DNA of 39,544 nt from Bacteroidaceae bacterium (GTDB taxonomy: Bacteria > Bacteroidota > Bacteroidia > Bacteroidales > Bacteroidaceae), in NCBI GenBank assembly GCA_017448965.1, contig JAFSKK010000003.1, positions 1 to 39,544 of the forward strand, given 5' to 3'. Below are positions 35,199 through 39,544 of the stretch, one piece after another. The notes beneath the pieces are model-generated. The model did no database searches, was not told the DNA's origin, and saw only the letters and a list, made by a program, of their open reading frames with translations. A program made the position numbers and the translations under genes. Position 1 is the stretch's first letter. Each line of letters opens with the position of its first letter.

Positions 35199-35267
35199 AA
35201 TAAAAGGAAATCTCCTATCTGCAACCCTGATTGTTGGGGATATGCAGGTGGGAGATTTCCTTTTATT
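35199..35267. terminator. Bidirectional terminator between the giant gene and pheS
   Basis: A 17-bp perfect inverted repeat (35199-35215 / 35251-35267, core AAAAGGAAATCTCC) is bordered by A/T runs, with extra pairing in the 35-nt loop. Confidence 0.75.
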
Positions 35268-35302
35268 GTTTTGTTTGTTTTTCTGTTGAGGATATCCGTG
35301 TG

Positions 35303-36322
35303 TCAGTTGGCGGCCTCGAATTCTTTCAGGAAGCGGACATCGTTCTCGGAGAAGAGGCGGAGGTCTTTCACCTGGTATTTGAGGTTGGCGATGCGCTCGA
35401 TGCCCATGCCGAAGGCGTAGCCCTTGTATTTGGTGGAGTCGATGCCGTTGGCTTCGAGCACGTTGGGGTGCACCATTCCGCAGCCGAGGATTTCGAGCCA
35501 GCCGGAGCCTTTGCACATGCTGCAGCCCTTGCCTTTGCAGAGGGTGCAGGAGACGTCCATCTCGGCGCTGGGTTCGGTGAAAGGGAAGTAGGAGGGGCGG
35601 AGACGTATCTGGGTGTCTTCGCCGAACATCTCTTTGGCGAAGAGGAGGAGCACCTGCTTGAGGTCGGTGAAACTCACTTTCTCGTCGACGTAGAGTCCTT
35701 CCACCTGATGGAAGAAGCAGTGGGCACGGGCGGAGATGGCCTCGTTGCGATACACACGTCCGGGGCAGAGCACCCGGATGGGGGGCTGCTGCTTTTCCAT
35801 CACACGGGCTTGCACGGAGCTGGTGTGGGTGCGGAGAATGATGTCAGGGTGTGCCTCGACAAAGAAGGTGTCCTGCATATCGCGGGCAGGATGGTCGTCG
35901 GCAAAGTTCATGGATGAGAACACGTGCCAGTCGTCTTCCACTTCGGGGCCTTCGGCGAGCGAGAAGCCCAGACGGGAGAAGATGTCGATGATTTCGTTCT
36001 TCACGAGGGTGAGCGGATGGCGTGTGCCGAGGCCGATGGGGTAGGCGGTGCGGGTGATGTCGAGATGGTTCACCTCTGTCTCCTGCACGGCAAAGCTGTC
36101 GCGGAGGGCGTTGATTTTCTCCTGCGCCTTGTTCTTGAGTTCGTTGATCTTGATGCCGATCTCCTTCTTCTGGTCGGCTGGCACGTTGCGGAAGTCGTTC
36201 ATCAACGCGGGGATGACTCCTTTCTTGCTCAGATATTTGATGCGAAGCTGCTCAATCTCCTCGGCTGAATGTGCTTCGAGATTGTCCACTTCTGCGAGTA
36301 AACTTTGGATTTTGTCTAACAT
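35303..36322 (-). CDS. pheS: Phenylalanyl-tRNA synthetase alpha subunit
   Basis: The product has 339 residues from ATG 36322; the open frame runs 14 codons further up, but those cross the -7 box. It is the catalytic alpha subunit of the cytosolic alpha2-beta2 enzyme that charges tRNA-Phe. An N-terminal coiled-coil tRNA-binding arm (1-85) leads to the class II core. Motif 1 lies around GTRHPLTLVKNEIIDIFSRL, motif 2 around CPGRVYRNEAISARAHCFFHQVEG, and motif 3 at YKGYAFGMGIERIANLKY. FSSMNFADDHPARDMQDTF is the usual PheS segment. A Cys-rich insert, CTLCKGKGCSMCKGSGWLEI, is common in Bacteroidota and other PheS proteins and may bind metal. pheT is not adjacent. A -7 box lies 40 bp upstream. Confidence 0.96.
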   Translation of the reverse strand: MLDKIQSLLAEVDNLEAHSAEEIEQLRIKYLSKKGVIPALMNDFRNVPADQKKEIGIKINELKNKAQEKINALRDSFAVQETEVNHLDITRTAYPIGLGTRHPLTLVKNEIIDIFSRLGFSLAEGPEVEDDWHVFSSMNFADDHPARDMQDTFFVEAHPDIILRTHTSSVQARVMEKQQPPIRVLCPGRVYRNEAISARAHCFFHQVEGLYVDEKVSFTDLKQVLLLFAKEMFGEDTQIRLRPSYFPFTEPSAEMDVSCTLCKGKGCSMCKGSGWLEILGCGMVHPNVLEANGIDSTKYKGYAFGMGIERIANLKYQVKDLRLFSENDVRFLKEFEAAN

Positions 36323-36361
36323 ATCATTGTCTATTTTATGTGCTGTTTTTGAAAATCGGTG

Positions 36362-36369
36362 CAAAGATA
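36362..36369 (-). promoter_or_regulatory. -7 box for pheS
   Basis: The minus strand reads TATCTTTG followed by C, 40 bp before ATG 36322. The heptad array at 36378-36412 occupies the -33 position. Confidence 0.55.
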
Positions 36370-36377
36370 CGAAAAAA

Positions 36378-36412
36378 ACTCCTAACTCCTAACTTCAAAC
36401 TCCTAACTTTTG
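36378..36412. repeat. ACTCCTA heptad array between divergent promoters
   Basis: Five consecutive 7-bp words: ACTCCTA, ACTCCTA, ACTTCAA, ACTCCTA, ACTTTTG. It fills the interval between the -7 boxes of pheS (-) and the 36442 lipoprotein gene (+). Confidence 0.85.
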
Positions 36413-36414
36413 TT

Positions 36415-36422
36415 TATCTTTG
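36415..36422 (+). promoter_or_regulatory. -7 box for the 36442-murB operon
   Basis: TATCTTTG followed by C, 19 bp before ATG 36442. The heptad array abuts it on the upstream side. Confidence 0.55.
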
Positions 36423-36441
36423 CATCGTTTTTCGAAAAACT

Positions 36442-37284
36442 ATGAGAAAAGGTTTAGTTATTGCAGTAGCGACGGGTTGTCTTCTTCTCTCTTGTCAGGA
36501 TAAGAAGATGACGAATGCTTTCGAGCAGGAAGGCGATGCGGAGGAGGACTCTCTGGAGGCGTTTGCCGGCGACACGCTCCACCTGTTCGAGGAGGAGGAG
36601 CCTCCGGCAGCGGTGGACGAATTGTTCGACGACTTTTTTTATAACTTCTTGGGCGATTCGAAGTTCCAGGGGCAGCGCATCTCCTATCCCTTGCCCTGCA
36701 AGAAGGGCGGTGAGGAGGAGAAACTCTCCAAGTCGGAATGGCCGCAGTTTGACCATTTCAAGCATCAGGAACTCTTGTCGGTCATCTACGAACGTGAGCA
36801 TGACCTTGTGCTGGCGAAGGACACCTCGATGCAGAGCGTGGCTGTGGAGTGGATTGGGTTGAAGAATGACGAGGTGCAGAAGTTCCATTTCAACCGCGTG
36901 GAGGGCAAATGGATGCTGACCGAGATTGACAGGCAGCAGCGAGACGACACGCCGAACGGCGATTTCCTGAACTTCTATGCCCGGTTCATTGCCGACAGCA
37001 CCTTCCAGCGTGAGGCGCTGGCCACTCCCGTGAAGGTGATTCTCACCTCGGAGGACGGCGAGGAGGATGCGGAGGAAGAGCATCTGGATGCGGACGAATG
37101 GTTCGAGATGAGGGAAACCATTCCGCTGCCGACCGAGGCGCTCGTGAATGTGAACTACGGACAGGCTTGCATCAGCCAGAACCGCAAGATTCTGATGTTG
37201 GAGGGCATCAGCAACGGCATGCAGATGAAGTTCAAGTTCAACAAGCAGGGCGACAACTGGAAACTGATGGAAATTGAATACTGA
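36442..37284 (+). CDS. Acidic lipoprotein, DUF4348-like
   Basis: The product has 280 residues from ATG 36442; upstream in-frame codons lie in the promoter. The lipoprotein signal [18 protein letters not shown] gives lipid Cys18. A Glu/Asp-rich spacer (about 25-60) precedes a domain starting [20 protein letters not shown], then [11 protein letters not shown] and a C-terminal beta-rich half ([22 protein letters not shown]). I associate this pattern with Bacteroidota lipoproteins of the DUF4348 type, from memory and with moderate certainty. The acidic spacer contains [16 protein letters not shown]-like runs in two places. It is followed 20 bp later by murB, which suggests an envelope role, but no function is known to me. 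Confidence 0.8.
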   Translation: MRKGLVIAVATGCLLLSCQDKKMTNAFEQEGDAEEDSLEAFAGDTLHLFEEEEPPAAVDELFDDFFYNFLGDSKFQGQRISYPLPCKKGGEEEKLSKSEWPQFDHFKHQELLSVIYEREHDLVLAKDTSMQSVAVEWIGLKNDEVQKFHFNRVEGKWMLTEIDRQQRDDTPNGDFLNFYARFIADSTFQREALATPVKVILTSEDGEEDAEEEHLDADEWFEMRETIPLPTEALVNVNYGQACISQNRKILMLEGISNGMQMKFKFNKQGDNWKLMEIEY

Positions 37285-37304
37285 CCCACCCATACGTTGG
37301 GTTA

Positions 37305-38333
37305 TTGAACATCAAAAACATTGAGAAGTTGAAAGAATATTCGAATTATAGTTTGCTGAACCACAATACGTTTGGGATGGATGTGAAAGCCAAACGTTAT
37401 GTGGAGTATGACAGCGAAGAGGAACTCAAGGAACTGATTCACACATTGGATGGCGATGTGCTTCACATCGGTGGCGGCTCAAATCTGCTCTTCAAGGGCG
37501 ACTATGCTGGCACCATCCTGCACAGTGCCATCAAGGGTGTCGAGATAGCTGAAGAGGTGGAGGGAGAAGATGAGGTGCTGGTGCGCGTTGGTGCTGGAGA
37601 GGTGTGGGATGACTTTGTTGGATGGGCTGTCGCTCAGGGTTTGGGCGGTGTGGAAAACCTGTCGCTCATTCCAGGCGAGGTGGGTGCGAGTGCCGTGCAG
37701 AATATCGGTGCCTACGGTGTGGAGGCGAAAGATGTGATTGTGTTGGTGGAGGCGATAGAGTTGGCCAGCGGACAGAAGCGCATCTTTGGTAATTTGGAGT
37801 GTGATTATGCCTATCGCCAGAGCATCTTCAAGAATCAGTTGAAAGGCAAGTATGCCATCACATACGTGACTTATCGTTTGCAGAAGACACCTGTGCTGAA
37901 GTTGGAATACGGAAATATCAAGGCTGTTTTGGGCGATAAGGATAACCTGACGATAAAGGATGTTCGTCAAGCCATCATCGACATTCGCAATGCCAAACTG
38001 CCAGACCCGAAAGTGCAGGGAAATGCAGGCAGTTTCTTCATGAATCCTGTGGTGAGTCGCGAGAAGTTTCTGGCTCTTCAGAAGGAATATCCGCAGATGC
38101 CTTTCTACGAAGTGGCAAATGGCGTGAAGATTCCGGCAGGATGGATGATTGACCAATGCGGTTGGAAAGGAAAGTCGCTCGGCAGGGCAGGCGTTCACGA
38201 CAAACAGGCCTTGGTGCTGGTGAATCTTGGCGGAGCCTCTTCCGACGAAATCGTCACGCTTTGCGAAACTATCTGCAAGGATGTTCACGAGAAGTTTGGC
38301 ATTGACATTCACCCAGAAGTCAACTTTATCTGA
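37305..38333 (+). CDS. murB: UDP-N-acetylmuramate dehydrogenase MurB
   Basis: The product has 342 residues, the E. coli-type long MurB. It is an FAD enzyme that reduces UDP-GlcNAc-enolpyruvate to UDP-MurNAc in the cytosol, a committed step of peptidoglycan synthesis. Motifs: [20 protein letters not shown] near the start, FAD-binding [39 protein letters not shown] (catalytic Ser), [17 protein letters not shown], and the final HPEVNFI with the catalytic Glu. There is no ATG in frame before these motifs: the first candidates are TTG 37305 and TTG 37329 (an ATT lies between). I use 37305. It follows the lipoprotein gene by 20 bp. Confidence 0.94.
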   Translation: MNIKNIEKLKEYSNYSLLNHNTFGMDVKAKRYVEYDSEEELKELIHTLDGDVLHIGGGSNLLFKGDYAGTILHSAIKGVEIAEEVEGEDEVLVRVGAGEVWDDFVGWAVAQGLGGVENLSLIPGEVGASAVQNIGAYGVEAKDVIVLVEAIELASGQKRIFGNLECDYAYRQSIFKNQLKGKYAITYVTYRLQKTPVLKLEYGNIKAVLGDKDNLTIKDVRQAIIDIRNAKLPDPKVQGNAGSFFMNPVVSREKFLALQKEYPQMPFYEVANGVKIPAGWMIDQCGWKGKSLGRAGVHDKQALVLVNLGGASSDEIVTLCETICKDVHEKFGIDIHPEVNFI

Positions 38334-38378
38334 CAAACTCTTTTTGTGTGGCTCTCAACACCTTTGGTGTTTCGACAG

Positions 38379-38458
38379 ACAATAATTACCAATAATTACC
38401 AAAAATTGGTTCCAATAATTATTGGATAAAATTATTGCAAATTATTGGTAATTATTGT
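38379..38458. repeat. AT-rich dyad built from AATAATT words
   Basis: A 19-bp perfect inverted repeat joins 38379-38397 and 38440-38458. AATAATTACC occurs twice in tandem (38381, 38391) and its complement twice at 10-bp steps on the right. A 14-bp palindrome, CCAATAATTATTGG (38412-38425), lies at the centre. It sits between murB and the PhnP-like gene. Small hairpins lie outside it (AACACC/GGTGTT near 38357-38370; GGCAC/GTGCC near 38467-38481). Confidence 0.85.
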
Positions 38459-38519
38459 TTTTCCAAGGCACACCAAGTGCCGAAGGAGCATAAAAAACAT
38501 TTTTGAAAATACATTTTTT

Positions 38520-39305
38520 ATGAAGATAACGATACTTGGTTCTGGCACTTCTTGCGGCGTTCCTCAAATTGGCTGCAACTGCGAGGTGTGCACCTCCACC
38601 GACCCGAAGGACAAGCGTCTGCGTTGTTCGAGCCTCGTCGAAGTGAAGGGCAAGCGCATCCTCATCGATTGCGGCCCCGACTTTCGCGAACAGATGCTCC
38701 GTATTGATTTCAAACCGATTGATGCTGTGCTCATCACGCATGAGCATTATGACCATGTGGGCGGATTGGACGACCTGCGTCCCTACAGCATTTTTGGCGA
38801 TGTGGATGTCTATGCCGAGAAGTTCTGTGCCGATCATTTGGTGGAACGCATCCCATACTGCTTCATCCCCAAAGAGAGACGCTATCCAGGTGTGCCAGCC
38901 CTGAATCTGCTAGAGATGGAACCACACGTGCCCGTCGTGGTTGGCGACGTCAACATCATCCCCATCCGCGTGATGCACGGAAAACTGCCCATTGTCGGCT
39001 TCCGCATCGACAACTTTGCCTATATCACCGACATGAAGACGATTCCCGACGAGGAATTGACCTATCTGCAAGGCATCGACTACATGATTGTCAACGGCCT
39101 TCGTCATAAGGAACATCCCAGTCATCAAAGCATCGAGGATGCCATCGCTTTCGCTCGTCAATTGAACGTGAAAGACGCTTGGCTTGTCCACATGAGTCAC
39201 CACATCAGGCCTCATGCCGAAGAAGAGAAACTGCTTCCTAGGGGCATCCACTTGGCCTACGATGGAGAGGTCGTCGAATTCTGTAATCCAGCTCTTGAAG
39301 TGTAA
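38520..39305 (+). CDS. PhnP-like metallo-beta-lactamase-fold hydrolase
   Basis: The product has 261 residues from ATG 38520; in-frame codons upstream run into the AT-rich repeat. The start MKITILGSGTSCGVPQIGC continues with a Cys cluster (GCNCEVCTSTDPKDKRLRCSS, residues about 18-38) that matches the PhnP zinc site. HEHYDH is the intact HxHxDH metal motif, followed by GGLDDLRPY. VMHG, FAYITDM and LVHMSHH supply the remaining ligands. PhnP proteins are cyclic phosphodiesterases of the C-P lyase pathway, but this wider family occurs in many Bacteroidota that lack phn genes, and none is seen here. The substrate is therefore open. The stop codon lies inside the first word of the TGTWACA array. Confidence 0.88.
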   Translation: MKITILGSGTSCGVPQIGCNCEVCTSTDPKDKRLRCSSLVEVKGKRILIDCGPDFREQMLRIDFKPIDAVLITHEHYDHVGGLDDLRPYSIFGDVDVYAEKFCADHLVERIPYCFIPKERRYPGVPALNLLEMEPHVPVVVGDVNIIPIRVMHGKLPIVGFRIDNFAYITDMKTIPDEELTYLQGIDYMIVNGLRHKEHPSHQSIEDAIAFARQLNVKDAWLVHMSHHIRPHAEEEKLLPRGIHLAYDGEVVEFCNPALEV

Positions 39306-39385
39306 CACATGTAACACACGCACTGTTACAAATGTAACACTGGCGCTGTTACACTTGTAACACTGTATGTGTAACAAATGTTACA
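39301..39385. repeat. TGTWACA array, exact 23-bp period, four units
   Basis: Eight copies of TGTAACA or TGTTACA start at 39301, 39310, 39324, 39333, 39347, 39356, 39370 and 39379: steps 9, 14, 9, 14, 9, 14, 9. The 16-bp cores (for example TGTTACAAATGTAACA) are near-palindromes, separated by 7-bp spacers of differing sequence. The array includes the stop codon of the PhnP-like gene. Confidence 0.92.
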
Positions 39386-39404
39386 TTTAGCATCAAACAA
39401 ACGT

Positions 39405-39439
39405 GAGGGTGTGTCAAAATAGGCACATCCTCTTTTTTT
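39405..39439 (+). terminator. Terminator after the PhnP-like gene
   Basis: GAGGGTGTG (39405-39413) pairs with CACATCCTC (39424-39432) with one G-T pair, followed by a run of T. The same sequence may also be the outer end of an insertion element. Confidence 0.65.
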
Positions 39440-39473
39440 CTTTTTGCATTGAGGCATTCCGATAGATCTTTCG

Positions 39474-39542
39474 TTATGCAGCAATTTTCATGATTCCTGT
39501 CTTGTAATGCCTCTGTAAGTCCCCAATAAGCATATACGAGGT
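39474..39542 (-). CDS. 3' end of an unidentified minus-strand gene, possibly a transposase
   Basis: Read on the minus strand from the right edge, an open frame encodes TSYMLIGDLQRHYKTG plus IMKIAA and stops at 39474-39476. Only 22 residues are inside the window. The sequence between its stop and the TGTAACA array includes a GGGTGTGTCAAAATAGG segment of the kind often seen at insertion-sequence ends, so a transposase is possible. This is a guess from context; I cannot name a family. Confidence 0.35.
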   Translation of the reverse strand, partial: TSYMLIGDLQRHYKTGIMKIAA

Positions 39543-39544
39543 CA

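Overview
The window reads as chromosomal DNA of a Bacteroidota species close to Prevotella (Prevotellaceae). The evidence is (i) promoters with a -7 box of the form TAnnTTTG, twice with a matching -33 TTTG; (ii) several secreted proteins ending in the short 'YTLxGxxVN..P.KGVYIxxGKK' type of C-terminal domain used by type IX secretion (T9SS); (iii) a BspA-like leucine-rich-repeat protein; and (iv) small lipoproteins typical of the group. I see no rRNA, tRNA, CRISPR array or complete insertion sequence.

Layout. 1-2618 (+): the end of an unknown gene, a lipoprotein with a degenerate metallo-beta-lactamase fold, then a zinc-type macrodomain hydrolase overlapping a class M sirtuin, together a reversible ADP-ribosylation module. 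2711-4684: mscL (-), a tiny Cys/His-rich lipoprotein (+) and gapA (-). 4685-5824: about 1.1 kb without genes, holding two repeat structures and a good promoter. 5825-10317 (+): an operon for a small CTD protein, a secreted Ser-His-Asp hydrolase and a secreted propeller-like CTD protein. 10528-12138 (+): an ABC-F ATPase with one degenerate ATP site. 17332 down to 12204 (-): a likely five-gene operon of TPR lipoprotein, stand-alone AICAR transformylase, small basic protein, MltF-like lytic transglycosylase and NhaC-type antiporter. 17597-19232: an acidic-tailed protein (+) and a nitroreductase (-). 19377-21731 (+): an orphan class II ribonucleotide reductase C-terminal domain, folB and a hexuronate-type MFS transporter. 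22160-35113 (+): two very large secreted proteins in one operon. One is a 37-repeat LRR protein with a dockerin. The other is a 2736-residue multi-domain protein that begins with a cohesin-like domain. Both end in a T9SS-type CTD. 35303-39305: pheS (-), a lipoprotein and murB (+), and a PhnP-like metallohydrolase (+). The right edge holds the end of an unidentified minus-strand gene.

The two most striking things are the adjacent dockerin/cohesin giants and a set of intergenic repeat arrays built from 7-bp words. At least three arrays use the same geometry (7-mer, 2 bp, 7-mer, 7 bp; exact 23-bp period) with unrelated sequences, a fourth is a 24-bp variant, and several others are plain heptad repeats lying next to promoters. 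They recall the heptanucleotide STRR repeats known from cyanobacteria, and the shared geometry across different sequences is not explained by any feature I recognise.
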